From an uncultured Kangiella sp. (GTDB lineage: Bacteria > Pseudomonadota > Gammaproteobacteria > Enterobacterales > DSM-103792): a DNA stretch of 18,765 bases. This document shows, in pieces, positions 1 through 7,518 of the stretch. Within the stretch, counting starts at the first letter, position 1; every line of letters begins with the position of its first letter. The stretch lies in assembly GCA_946481205.1 (NCBI GenBank), contig CAMLNB010000046.1, forward strand, positions 1 through 18,765, written 5' to 3'. Under the pieces are notes generated by a model. The model did no database searches and was not told the DNA's origin. It worked only from the letters and a program-made list of their open reading frames with translations. The position numbers and the translations under genes are program-made.

Positions 1-344
1 TCAAACTGCCAGTTCTCGTTGCCGTAGGACCGGTGCCATTGGCCGGTCTCGTCGTGCCATTCGTAAGCAAAGCGAACTGCAATACGTGCGTCAGCAAATG
101 CCCACACTTCCTTGATCAAGCGGTAGTCTTGTTCGCGTTGCCACTTGCGCTGCAGGAACGCGATGATGGCGGCACGCCCTTGCAGAAATTCGCTGCGATT
201 GCGCCAGATGCTGTCTTCGCTGTATGCCAATGCAATACGCTTCGGATCTTTGCTGTTCCAGGCATCTTCGGCCATCCGGGCTTTTTGTTCGGCGGAAGCC
301 CGATCAAATGGTGGTGTCGGCCGTTTGATGTCGTGTTCTGACAT
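1..344 (-). CDS. NTF2-like protein, DUF1348 family (3' part missing)
   Basis: The first 114 codons of a gene that runs off the left edge. The product resembles the DUF1348 branch of the NTF2/SnoaL-like fold, small alpha+beta barrel proteins of about 150 residues with no settled reaction. Visible family features are the acidic start region, [20 protein letters not shown] near residues 16-35, the [11 protein letters not shown] segment near 51-61, and [20 protein letters not shown] near 91-110, which is typical of the family. The ATG at 342-344 is preceded by GGAG at a suitable distance. It lies 37 nt behind the 77-residue gene, so the two are probably co-transcribed. Family assignment is firm; function is unknown. 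The C-terminal third lies outside the window. Confidence 0.85.
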   Translation of the reverse strand, partial: MSEHDIKRPTPPFDRASAEQKARMAEDAWNSKDPKRIALAYSEDSIWRNRSEFLQGRAAIIAFLQRKWQREQDYRLIKEVWAFADARIAVRFAYEWHDETGQWHRSYGNENWQF

Positions 345-381
345 GGCGTTTCTCCGGGTTACGGACCAATGAGCGTGGCGG

Positions 382-615
382 TCACGCGGATGCACATGCG
401 TTGGCCGCATCAGCCAGCGTCAGCGTCCGCTCTACGGTGCTACGGCGCTCAGCATCACTATTGCTGGGTACCTCACTCAGGATCAGGCGCTCGGCCAGAT
501 TGCCGGGATCACCCATCAGGCCAAAACCCGCCATGCTGAGTTCGAACTCGCTCGCCAGCGTCAGGCGCTGGTGCCAGTCGGCCGGTATGGTTGCTTTGGC
601 ATGAAAGAAACCCAT
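382..615 (-). CDS. small hypothetical protein, 77 residues
   Basis: I do not recognise this product. It starts [20 protein letters not shown] and has a Gly-rich stretch [18 protein letters not shown] in the middle, followed by a charged region with two [17 protein letters not shown] helical turns and an Ala/Cys-rich end. There is no signal peptide, membrane segment or metal-binding cysteine cluster. Reality as a gene is supported by a strong ribosome binding site (GGGAG six nt before the ATG at 613-615), by codon use like its neighbours, and by its position 37 nt ahead of the DUF1348 gene in the same direction. It may be a small partner of that protein. The alternative is a chance open frame in GC-rich DNA. 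Confidence 0.5.
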   Translation of the reverse strand: MGFFHAKATIPADWHQRLTLASEFELSMAGFGLMGDPGNLAERLILSEVPSNSDAERRSTVERTLTLADAANACASA

Positions 616-750
616 GTTCTACTCCCGATGGTGTTGGCCCTGCGAGCCATTGCTGCGATGGCTGACATTGTCCAAAGGAAATCGAACCGGCGGAATCACC
701 GCAAAACGCATTACACCGTTGCAGATATTGAAACGCGGTGGCGCGACAAT

Positions 751-1275
751 TCAGATGCCCGCGTCACCACGCGGTACGGTTAGCAATGCCCCACTGAGCC
801 GATGTTCAAGCAAGTTGGCGCCGACCAGCGCAATGATCTCCACCAATTCCGGCTCGCTGAAACCGGCTGGCTCGATCCGTTGCCAATGCCTGGCCGTCAG
901 GTGGCCACGATGCGTCGCAACGGCCAGCGCAAACTCGATCGCACGCTCGATGCGAGCGTCCTGACTGCTGCCGCGTTCATTGGCATCCAGCTCGGCGCGA
1001 GTCAGGCCACAGGCACTCGCACGCAGGCGATGGACACGGCGTTGGGTCGGACAACCATCGAGCTTGGCAAGCGCCAGCGCCAATCGGCGCCGTGTGCTCA
1101 ACGGCAATTGCCAGCGGTATTGATTGTGTTGCCAGCGCGTAAACCACTCGGCCGCGATATCGGATCGCTTCAGCATGGATGCGAGCGCGTCACCGGTAGG
1201 GGTGCCTGCGTTATCCGCGGTGAGGCAAGGCGTTGTTTCGGTGTCGCCACGAGGCGACGCTGTGAACGTGGACAT
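751..1275 (-). CDS. carboxymuconolactone decarboxylase-like protein lacking the second active cysteine
   Basis: 174 residues. The C-terminal two thirds align by eye with the CMD/AhpD fold and with the CMD protein at 7519-8055: an Arg-rich helix LSTRRRLALALAKLDGC, then the redox helix, then GFSEPELVEIIALVGANLL. AhpD-type peroxidases need C-x-x-C-x-x-x-H; here it reads C75-P-T-Q78-x-x-x-H82, so the first Cys and the His remain but the second Cys is Gln. A canonical thiol peroxidase cycle is therefore unlikely. The N-terminal 30 residues are Thr/Asp-rich and probably flexible. The reading frame stays open further upstream to 1458, but that extension would overlap the oxidoreductase gene, so the ATG at 1273-1275 is chosen; its ribosome binding site is weak. 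It follows the oxidoreductase gene by 124 nt in the same direction. Confidence 0.75.
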   Translation of the reverse strand: MSTFTASPRGDTETTPCLTADNAGTPTGDALASMLKRSDIAAEWFTRWQHNQYRWQLPLSTRRRLALALAKLDGCPTQRRVHRLRASACGLTRAELDANERGSSQDARIERAIEFALAVATHRGHLTARHWQRIEPAGFSEPELVEIIALVGANLLEHRLSGALLTVPRGDAGI

Positions 1276-1399
1276 TGGGTATTGCTTCGGCAAATCGTTT
1301 GATGCGCACGGTGATGTAAGCTGCTCTGGCACTTGGCGGATCGACCATCCGATCGTTTCGCAAACAACCGAAATGTTCAGGTACCGCGGATCGCGCGCC

Positions 1400-3475
1400 T
1401 CACAACTCCAGCACCAATGCGGTCGTAGCACCAGGCTCGCTTGCAGCCGGCACCGCACAGCAGATCAAAGCTTCGTCCGGCGCCAAGCGGATACCGGGCG
1501 TAACCGTATGATGAACCTGCCCGGAAACAATGCGTGTTTTGCAGGTACCGCAACTGCCACCGCGACAGCTGAATTCCGGTGCGAGGCCGCGCGACTCTGC
1601 CAGGTCCAGCAAGGTGCCGCCATCCGGTTGCCAACGCGCCTCTTTTGCCGAATTGGCAAACAGTACCGGTGTGGGTTTGTCTGCTGCGGCTGGTTGCGGT
1701 GCACTCGGCTGTGTCGTCACATCGAGCGTCCGCTTCAGTGTGGACGGACCAAACTGCTCGGCGTGGATGCGCTTGTCCGGGATCTGCATCTCACGCAGCC
1801 CGTCATACAGGCTTTGGGTAAAACTGCCGGGGCCGCAGACGTAGAAATCATAGTCATCAAACGGCAGCGCCGCTTTCAGCAGCGTGATGTCGATACGGCC
1901 TTGCACTTCGTAATCCACTTCGAGTGTCGCGCCCGGCTCCGGTGCGCTGATGACGCGCACCGCTTCGATCGCGCCATTGGCCTGCTGAATCAGCGACAGC
2001 AATTCGTCATTGAATGCACGGTCGGCGAGGTGGCGTGCAGCATAAAAGAAATAGGTTTTTCGCACGCGGCGGATACGCAGGCCTTCGTACACGATGTGAC
2101 GCAGCATGGCCAGCAAGGGCGTGATGCCGATGCCGCCGGCAAGCATGACCAGCGGCCGGCGTTCATCGGCCACCACGGTGAACTCGCCCTGCGGCGCGCG
2201 GGCTTCGATGACATCGCCAATCCGGATCTGCTCGTGCAAGTAGCGGGAGAATAACCCGTCTTTTTTGACACTGATGCGATACAACCCGTCCGATGGTGCG
2301 GCCGACAAGGTGTAGGTGCGGATCACGGGCGTGCTGTCGGGCGTCAGTGCAATGCGCACCGGCAGATGTTGCCCGGCCGCGAACACCGCCAGACCGGCAT
2401 TGTCTTGTGGCTCCAGATAAAACGATTTGATGCTCGCACTTTCGTCTACTATTTTCGCCACGCGAAACGGTCGCCAGGCATGGCGCAACGCATGCGCCTG
2501 TTGCCGGGCTTGTGCATCTTCCCACGAGCCCGTCATCAGGGAGTTGGGTGAGAAATCTTGCAGCGACCAGCGCAGCGTCAACGCCGCACGGCGACGCACC
2601 ACGCGTTGCACGTCGACACGCCACAAGCGCTCAGCGCCTTGAAAGGTGGTCACTTCCGGACCTTCGAATATCAATTCGGTGCGCCCGGTCAGCTGCAGCA
2701 TGTCACCCGTCTGAAAATCGACAAACACCAGACCGGCTCGCGGATTCAGCCGCAGATTCCCCAGCGTATTGAAATGCAGATTGCCGGCGAAATCCGGAAT
2801 GGTCAGCACATTGCCGTCGATACGAACAAAACCCGGCTTGCCTCCACGGTGAGAGGCATCCACCTGCCGAACCGTTGCGCTCGACGCTTCGTCAGCGGCG
2901 GTATCAACATAGCTGCCGATGAAGAAGGTATCGCTCTGTGCGATCAGCTGGCGCGCTTCCTCATCGAGTGCCGTCATGGTTTCGGCCACACCACGATACG
3001 GCGCTGCCGGATCATCGGCAAAACGAAATTCGCGGCGCTGAATGTATTGCGGACAATTGCCGAACGAATGGCCGACCGCCAGGGTGAGACCCGTATCGCT
3101 TACTGCCGTCAATTCGCCGTTGACGCGATTGCGCCGGCGCGTGTGCAACTCAATGCCGAGCACACCGATGGCCGCACCCGCGTGCAAACCACCACGCACC
3201 GGATCGCCGTGACTCGGCATGGCATCGATCTGCAGTTGGCGCGGCTCAGGTGAATGCGCAAAGCCGGGTGGCGCCACCAACAACGTCACCCACGGATCAT
3301 CGTGCTCATCCACGGCTGCAACCACGAGAAACGGCAACTGACGGTAGAAGTCACGGTGCTGATCCGGCATGTAATCGCGAATGACTTTGCGACCAAACAC
3401 GTCCATGCGCTCGGCCACGCCCACGCGCTGTTGTAGTTCGCGTTCGCCGGCATGCCAGGGAGATGTGTGACTCAT
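1400..3475 (-). CDS. PNPOx-like / ferredoxin reductase / 2Fe-2S ferredoxin fusion oxidoreductase
   Basis: 691 residues with three modules. Residues about 35-300 form a pyridoxamine 5'-phosphate oxidase-like split barrel that usually binds FMN. Residues about 335-440 form the FAD domain of the ferredoxin-NADP reductase family, with RTYTLS at 386-391. Residues 441-575 form the NAD(P)H domain, with GGIGITP at 447-453 and CGPG at 547-550. After a Pro/Ala linker (588-602), residues 603-691 form a plant-type ferredoxin with C637-x4-C642-x2-C645 and a fourth Cys at 672 or 673. Electrons probably run from NAD(P)H through FAD to the 2Fe-2S cluster and on to the N-terminal flavin or another partner; this is inferred from the parts. 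No signal peptide is seen, so it is cytoplasmic. The natural substrate is unknown. GAGG lies 8 nt before the ATG at 3475. Confidence 0.9.
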   Translation of the reverse strand: MSHTSPWHAGERELQQRVGVAERMDVFGRKVIRDYMPDQHRDFYRQLPFLVVAAVDEHDDPWVTLLVAPPGFAHSPEPRQLQIDAMPSHGDPVRGGLHAGAAIGVLGIELHTRRRNRVNGELTAVSDTGLTLAVGHSFGNCPQYIQRREFRFADDPAAPYRGVAETMTALDEEARQLIAQSDTFFIGSYVDTAADEASSATVRQVDASHRGGKPGFVRIDGNVLTIPDFAGNLHFNTLGNLRLNPRAGLVFVDFQTGDMLQLTGRTELIFEGPEVTTFQGAERLWRVDVQRVVRRRAALTLRWSLQDFSPNSLMTGSWEDAQARQQAHALRHAWRPFRVAKIVDESASIKSFYLEPQDNAGLAVFAAGQHLPVRIALTPDSTPVIRTYTLSAAPSDGLYRISVKKDGLFSRYLHEQIRIGDVIEARAPQGEFTVVADERRPLVMLAGGIGITPLLAMLRHIVYEGLRIRRVRKTYFFYAARHLADRAFNDELLSLIQQANGAIEAVRVISAPEPGATLEVDYEVQGRIDITLLKAALPFDDYDFYVCGPGSFTQSLYDGLREMQIPDKRIHAEQFGPSTLKRTLDVTTQPSAPQPAAADKPTPVLFANSAKEARWQPDGGTLLDLAESRGLAPEFSCRGGSCGTCKTRIVSGQVHHTVTPGIRLAPDEALICCAVPAASEPGATTALVLEL

Positions 3476-3482
3476 GTTGTGG

Positions 3483-3495
3483 CCTCACACAGAGG
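3483..3495 (-). promoter_or_regulatory. small hairpin covering the ribosome binding site of the oxidoreductase gene
   Basis: On the minus strand CCTC-TGTGT-GAGG can fold so that the Shine-Dalgarno GAGG is paired. A second, GC-rich hairpin (GCGGC/GCCGC, 3497-3510) stands just upstream in the same leader. The stems are short, so a regulatory role is only a possibility. Confidence 0.25.
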
Positions 3496-3520
3496 TGCGG
3501 CGTGTGCCGCGGGACGCGTT

Positions 3521-3561
3521 GAAAAACAAGGCATCGGCTTCGTGATTGTGTTGCCGATGCC
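3521..3561 (-). terminator. intrinsic terminator of the glutathione S-transferase gene
   Basis: A perfect 9-bp stem, GGCATCGGC (3530-3538) with GCCGATGCC (3553-3561), loop of 14 nt. Read leftward it is followed by TTGTTTTTC, the U-rich tail expected of a rho-independent terminator. It sits 29 nt beyond the GST stop codon and separates GST from the oxidoreductase gene downstream. Confidence 0.75.
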
Positions 3562-3590
3562 CAGTTCGGTTCATTACCACGCCATCAGCA

Positions 3591-4223
3591 TTACGCTGCC
3601 AGACCGGCGGCCGTTTTCTTCATGCCGACAAAGCCCGGCAATGCTTCGATCCGTTGCAGCCAGGTGCGCACATTGGGATACGCCGACAAGTCGACATTGC
3701 CTTCCGGCGCGTGCGCCACGTAGGTATAGATAGCGATATCCGCAATGGTCGGCGTCGTCCCGGCAAGAAACGCTTGCTGCGCCAGCTCGTCATTCATCAC
3801 GGTCAGCACGGCATGGGCACGGGCGATGACTTCGTCGGCATTGAGCTTGGCGCCGAACACGGTGATGAGCCGCGCCGCTGCCGGACCGAAGGCGATTTGG
3901 CCCGCCGCAACCGACAGCCAGCGCTGCACGGCCGCCTCACCGGCCGCATCGCGCGGCAACCAGCTGTCACCGCCATAGCGCCGAGCGAGGTAAACCAGAA
4001 TCGCGTTCGAGTCGGCCAGAACGATACCGTTGTCATCGATGACCGGTACTTGGCCAAAGCGGTTCATGGCCAGAAACTCGGGTTGCTTGTGAGCGCCTTT
4101 TGCCAGGTCGACATCGTTGAGCTGGCTCGGTAGGCGCAACAAGGACAGCATCAGTTCGACGCGGTGCGAGTGGCCCGACAACGGGTGGCGATACAGAACA
4201 ATCGGTTGGGTCGGTTTGGTCAT
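3591..4223 (-). CDS. glutathione S-transferase family protein
   Basis: 210 residues, the usual length of a cytosolic GST. The N-terminal thioredoxin-like domain (about 7-85) begins [20 protein letters not shown], where S16 (or S19) is the likely glutathione-activating residue. V59-P60 is the conserved cis-proline position in [10 protein letters not shown], and D71-S72 is the glutathione gamma-glutamyl contact in [11 protein letters not shown]. The helical domain (about 95-205) contains [23 protein letters not shown] in two pieces and ends in the usual [17 protein letters not shown]. It should conjugate glutathione to electrophiles or act as a glutathione-dependent reductase; the substrate cannot be told. 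The frame is open further upstream, but the ATG at 4221-4223 has AGGAA in front and matches the family N-terminus. It is divergent from the phzF-like gene. Confidence 0.93.
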   Translation of the reverse strand: MTKPTQPIVLYRHPLSGHSHRVELMLSLLRLPSQLNDVDLAKGAHKQPEFLAMNRFGQVPVIDDNGIVLADSNAILVYLARRYGGDSWLPRDAAGEAAVQRWLSVAAGQIAFGPAAARLITVFGAKLNADEVIARAHAVLTVMNDELAQQAFLAGTTPTIADIAIYTYVAHAPEGNVDLSAYPNVRTWLQRIEALPGFVGMKKTAAGLAA

Positions 4224-4525
4224 GGCAGTGATTCCTGGTAAGCAAAAGGTTGGGCGGGTACGTTGGTTACCAACTTGCCTGAGCTTCGGCCCGGTGGATA
4301 ACGTGGAGGCATTCTGGAGAATTGCCGCAAACGGCAGAATGAGCAGGTTTTGCAATCGGCTATTTCAGAAAGTGAAACGTGCGGCCGCTTTCGATGCCGC
4401 TCATGGGTGTCTGGCACTGGCATGGCACCCTTCTACCAAAGGACTTTGGGAAACACTGTTTTTCGCTTGCTTCTGCTAGGGTCAGCCCCATCACGCTGAT
4501 TCGCAAATAGATAAGGAAAGCGGTT
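4224..4525. promoter_or_regulatory. divergent intergenic region between GST and phzF-like genes
   Basis: About 300 nt without a gene. It must hold the promoters of both divergent genes, but I find no convincing -35/-10 pair. It contains a perfect palindrome GTTGGT-T-ACCAAC at 4262-4274, 38 nt upstream of the GST start, which looks like a repressor site. Farther right is a 7-bp inverted repeat CATTCTG/CAGAATG (4310-4341) that competes with an inner hairpin TGCCG-CAAA-CGGCA (4323-4336). The PhzF-like gene has a good ribosome binding site, AAGGAAAG, just before 4526. Confidence 0.45.
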
Positions 4526-5353
4526 ATGCAGGTACAAAAATGGGCGGCATTTTCGGATGGGTCGGCCGGCGGCAACCCGGCCGGTATCGTCCTTGCCGAC
4601 GCGTTTCCGACCGAGGCCGAGATGCGCAAGCTCGCCGCAGAACTCGGTTTTTCGGAAACGGCGTTCGCCGTTCCAACCGGCTCGCGCTGGCGCGTGCGCT
4701 ATTTCTCGCCGGAATCGGAAGTGCCCTTTTGTGGTCACGCCACCATTGCCCTCGGCGCGGCACTTGCCACTGCGCACGGTGATGGCCGGTTTGACCTGAC
4801 CCTGAATCACGGCGAGATCACGGTGGACGGCCAGCGTACTGGTGCGCTGTTCAGTGCTGCGCTGCAGTCACCGCCAACCCGCAGTCGTCCACTTGAGCCG
4901 GCCTTGTTGGCGGAGGTGTTGCAGGTATTCGGATATCGACCAGAACAGCTCGATCCCCGTATTTCGCCGGCGTGGATTCATGGCGGTGCCGATCATGTTG
5001 CACTGTGCCTGCGTTCACGGGCTGAGCTGTCGGCCTTGCACTACGACCTCGACCGCGGCCGCACGCTGATGAATCGGGAAGGCTGGGTCACCGTGCTGTT
5101 TGCCGTGATCGACACGCCGCAGCGGTTTCATACCCGCAACGCCTTTGCCTCCGGCGGTGTCTATGAAGATCCGGCCACCGGCGCCGCAACGGCGGCCTTC
5201 GCTGGTTACTTGCGTGATCTGCGCTGGCCGCATCAAGGGCTGATCGACATCGTTCAAGGTGAGGACATGGGTATGCGCTCGCTGCTGCGCGCGGAGATCC
5301 CAGCTGCCGCAGGCAGTTCGATACGGGTGTCAGGCACAGCGCGGCAGTTGTGA
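4526..5353 (+). CDS. PhzF-family isomerase/epimerase-like enzyme
   Basis: 275 residues, typical length for the PhzF fold, a pseudo-dimer of two diaminopimelate epimerase-like halves. Signature segments are GGNPAGIVL (15-23), the catalytic-type Glu E44 in GFSETAFAV, SPESEVPFCGHATIALG (61-77) and DPATGAATAAFAGYL (215-229). In phenazine producers PhzF isomerises dihydro-3-hydroxyanthranilate, but no other phz gene is present here, so the substrate is probably a different small molecule; most genomic PhzF homologues have no assigned reaction. The ATG is preceded by AAGGAAAG. No signal peptide. It is followed rightward by two LysR regulators after a 156-nt gap with palindromes, so it is probably a separate transcript. 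Confidence 0.92.
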   Translation: MQVQKWAAFSDGSAGGNPAGIVLADAFPTEAEMRKLAAELGFSETAFAVPTGSRWRVRYFSPESEVPFCGHATIALGAALATAHGDGRFDLTLNHGEITVDGQRTGALFSAALQSPPTRSRPLEPALLAEVLQVFGYRPEQLDPRISPAWIHGGADHVALCLRSRAELSALHYDLDRGRTLMNREGWVTVLFAVIDTPQRFHTRNAFASGGVYEDPATGAATAAFAGYLRDLRWPHQGLIDIVQGEDMGMRSLLRAEIPAAAGSSIRVSGTARQL

Positions 5354-5434
5354 TCGGCAACGTTTGTGAGCCGCCTTAACCAATTCCGCTAGAATCTGGC
5401 GGTAGCTCGCATTTCTATTTCAAATTCAGTAACG

Positions 5435-5472
5435 CCGGCTCAGAATTCCGTGATGAGCCGGTCGTAACGACC
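5435..5472. promoter_or_regulatory. two adjacent inverted repeats ahead of the first LysR gene
   Basis: CCGGCTCA (5435-5442) pairs with TGAGCCGG (5454-5461) across 11 nt, and GGTCGT-A-ACGACC (5460-5472) is a second perfect palindrome that shares its first two bases with it. They lie 38 nt upstream of the start at 5510. A TAGAAT hexamer at about 5390 could be a -10 box, without a good -35. LysR proteins commonly bind inverted repeats near their own promoters, so autoregulation is plausible but not shown. Confidence 0.4.
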
Positions 5473-5509
5473 CGTCCGGCAGGTGGGTTTGAGCCAGTGA
5501 GGGCAAACG

Positions 5510-6400
5510 ATGGATCGGTTCGAGGACATGGCCATCTTTGTCGCGGTCGCGGAATGCCAAGGCTTTGCCGCGGCAGCACGCCGGCTCAACCTGTCTCCTC
5601 CCAGCGTCACCCGCGCGGTGGCCAATCTCGAATCCCGCATCGGCACGCTGCTTTTTACCCGCAACACTCGCAGCATCCGGCTGACCGAATCGGGCCAGCA
5701 TTTCTTGGCCGACTGTCGCCGGATTCTGGCAGAGCTGGATGAAGCGGCGGACACGGCCGTCGGGCAGGACGCGCCACCGCGTGGCGCCTTGAATGTCACG
5801 GCACCGGTGTTGTTCGGCGAGATGGTGGTCACGCCAATTGTGGTGGCGTTTCTGGCCGAACATGCACACGTGCAGATCAAGCTGCAGTTGCTCGATCGGG
5901 TCGTGAACATGGCGGACGAAGGCATTGATGTGGCGATCCGCATCGCTCCGGTAACCGATCCCGGATTGGTGGCGATCCCGGTCGGACACGTACGCCGCGT
6001 GGTGTGCGCCGCGCCGTCATTGCTGGAACAACAGGGCATCCCCAGCCACCCGCGCGATCTGGATCGGTTTCGCCTGATTGATGCGAGCAATGTCGGAGAC
6101 TGGCAATTCCTCGATCGGGGTGAACGCTTCGTTCAACCGATACACAGTGCACTGCAACTGAATTCCAATCGTGCGGCAATCCGTGCCGCAACGCTGGGCT
6201 GGGGCATCACCCGGGTAATGAGTTATCAAGTGGCAAAGGAGCTTGAGGACAACGCGCTGAAAACGGTGTTGTCAGACTACGAATTGCCACCGGTACCGAT
6301 TCATGTGGTGTATCCGGAGTCACGGCGCGGCTCGGCAAAGTTGCAGCGTTTTGTCGAGTTTTGTGTGACAACACTGCGCGCCGACTCGGGCCTCAATTGA
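5510..6400 (+). CDS. LysR-family transcriptional regulator (first of a tandem pair)
   Basis: 296 residues, the normal LysR length. Residues 1-60 form the winged helix-turn-helix, MDRFEDMAIFVAVAECQGFA followed by AAARRLNLSPPSVTRAVANL, with LTESGQHFLADCRRIL leading into the dimerisation helix. Residues about 90-290 form the periplasmic-binding-protein-like effector domain, with the GIDVAIRI segment typical of the CrgA/DhcR-like LysR group. It should bind DNA as a tetramer and respond to a small ligand. GAGGG lies five nt before the ATG. It is closely related along its whole length to the next gene, 34 nt downstream, and the pair is probably one transcript. Likely targets are the neighbouring redox genes or its own promoter. 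Confidence 0.95.
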   Translation: MDRFEDMAIFVAVAECQGFAAAARRLNLSPPSVTRAVANLESRIGTLLFTRNTRSIRLTESGQHFLADCRRILAELDEAADTAVGQDAPPRGALNVTAPVLFGEMVVTPIVVAFLAEHAHVQIKLQLLDRVVNMADEGIDVAIRIAPVTDPGLVAIPVGHVRRVVCAAPSLLEQQGIPSHPRDLDRFRLIDASNVGDWQFLDRGERFVQPIHSALQLNSNRAAIRAATLGWGITRVMSYQVAKELEDNALKTVLSDYELPPVPIHVVYPESRRGSAKLQRFVEFCVTTLRADSGLN

Positions 6401-6434
6401 TCATGTCTGACCTACGCGACACGGAATCGGCGTG

Positions 6435-7328
6435 ATGGATCATTTCAGCGAAATGCGCATTTTTGTCGCCGTTGCCGACACCCATAGCTTGGCGGCCGCC
6501 GCGCGACAACTCGATCAATCGGCACCGACTGTCACACGCGCGATTGCCGGTTTGGAACAGCGGCTTGGCGTTGCGTTACTTGATCGCAGCACACGCGGCG
6601 TTACGCTGACGCCCGCAGGGCAACGTTACGTCAACGACTGCAAACGGATCTTGCAGGAAGTGCACGATGCCGAAGCATCAGCCGCCGGCAGACACGCCGC
6701 ACCTGCCGGCTTGCTGCAGATTGCTTCACCGTTGTTGTTTGGTCAGGATGTGCTGACACCGATTTTGCTGGCTTATCTCGATGCCTATCCGGCCGTGCAG
6801 ATCCGCGCACACTTTCAGGATCGTTTTCCCAATTTGCAGGAAGAAGGCATCGACGTCGCGTTACTGATGGGCGAGCTGCCGGACTCGTCCTTGATCGCGG
6901 TGCGTGTTGGTCACATCCAACGTGTGGTGTGCGCGACACCCGCATATTTGCAACAGCAGGGCGAGCCGGTCCATCCGGATGAATTGCATCAACACAAACT
7001 GATCATTTCGACCGCTGACAGCCGCAGCCATGAGTGGCGCTTTCAGCAAGACGGGCAAACGCTTTCGATACCCGTCGCGGCAGCACTCACGACGTCAACC
7101 AACACCTCGGCGCTCCATGCCTGCCTGCTCGGTGCCGGACTGACCCGGCTGATGTCGTATCAAATCCGAGATCGGGTCGCAGCCGGTGAACTGAAGCTGG
7201 TGCTGAGCCATTACGCGCCACCACCACTGCCGGTCCATCTGGTGTACCGCGAAGGCCGCCGCGCCGCCGCCCGCGTCCGCCGCTTTGTCGAGTTCGCCTC
7301 CCAACAGCTACGGCAATCGGCACTGTAA
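6435..7328 (+). CDS. LysR-family transcriptional regulator (second of a tandem pair)
   Basis: 297 residues. The winged helix-turn-helix (1-60) reads MDHFSEMRIFVAVADTHSLA, then AAARQLDQSAPTVTRAIAGL, and the effector domain follows with EEGIDVALLMGELPDSSLIA. A GTG three nt upstream (6432) could also start it, but the ATG at 6435 matches the first residue of its paralogue; GGAA lies about 8 nt before. Recognition-helix residues differ from the paralogue (SAPTVTRAIAGL against SPPSVTRAVANL), as do many effector-pocket positions, so ligands and sites may have diverged. The next gene downstream, a CMD protein after 190 nt, is a likely target. Confidence 0.95.
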   Translation: MDHFSEMRIFVAVADTHSLAAAARQLDQSAPTVTRAIAGLEQRLGVALLDRSTRGVTLTPAGQRYVNDCKRILQEVHDAEASAAGRHAAPAGLLQIASPLLFGQDVLTPILLAYLDAYPAVQIRAHFQDRFPNLQEEGIDVALLMGELPDSSLIAVRVGHIQRVVCATPAYLQQQGEPVHPDELHQHKLIISTADSRSHEWRFQQDGQTLSIPVAAALTTSTNTSALHACLLGAGLTRLMSYQIRDRVAAGELKLVLSHYAPPPLPVHLVYREGRRAAARVRRFVEFASQQLRQSAL

Positions 7329-7518
7329 GCCGCTGTTTACTCCAGACCAAGGAGTACGCTGCCTATTGCATTTCAGTATCTGGAATAGCTCATTGCATTC
7401 CGCGCCGATTCTTACCGTTTTTGCTGTGCTCTACAGTGCCGGCCATCGACGACATCCACTCTGGTTCGTATCCGCCGGGTGTCGCGACCACGTCTGACAC
7501 ACCTGATTGGAGAGCACC
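7329..7518 (+). promoter_or_regulatory. leader and promoter region of the CMD gene
   Basis: 190 nt between the second LysR gene and the CMD gene. It holds an 8-nt direct repeat ATTGCATT at 7365-7372 and 7392-7399 and, between the copies, TTCAGTATCTGGAA, an imperfect dyad of the T-N11-A type that LysR proteins bind. No confident -35/-10 pair was found. GGAGAG stands just before the ATG at 7519. Confidence 0.35.

Noticed and set aside
1276..1458. N-terminal extension of the CMD-like protein
   Set aside because: It would overlap the oxidoreductase gene and has a Trp/Cys-rich sequence unlike the family; the ATG at 1275 is more likely.
1124..2254. Rightward 376-codon open frame
   Set aside because: It is antisense to the fusion oxidoreductase, has no recognisable domain, is rich in Arg, Cys and Gln as expected of an out-of-frame reading of GC-rich coding DNA.
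4526..5353. Part of a phenazine biosynthesis cluster
   Set aside because: PhzF homologues are widespread outside phenazine pathways and none of phzA-E or phzG is present beside it; the flavin barrel at 1400-3475 is part of a fusion protein and is not PhzG-like in context.
5384..5400. CCGCTAGAATCTGGCGG as a terminator of the phzF-like gene
   Set aside because: The stem has an internal mismatch, a short loop and no run of T behind it.
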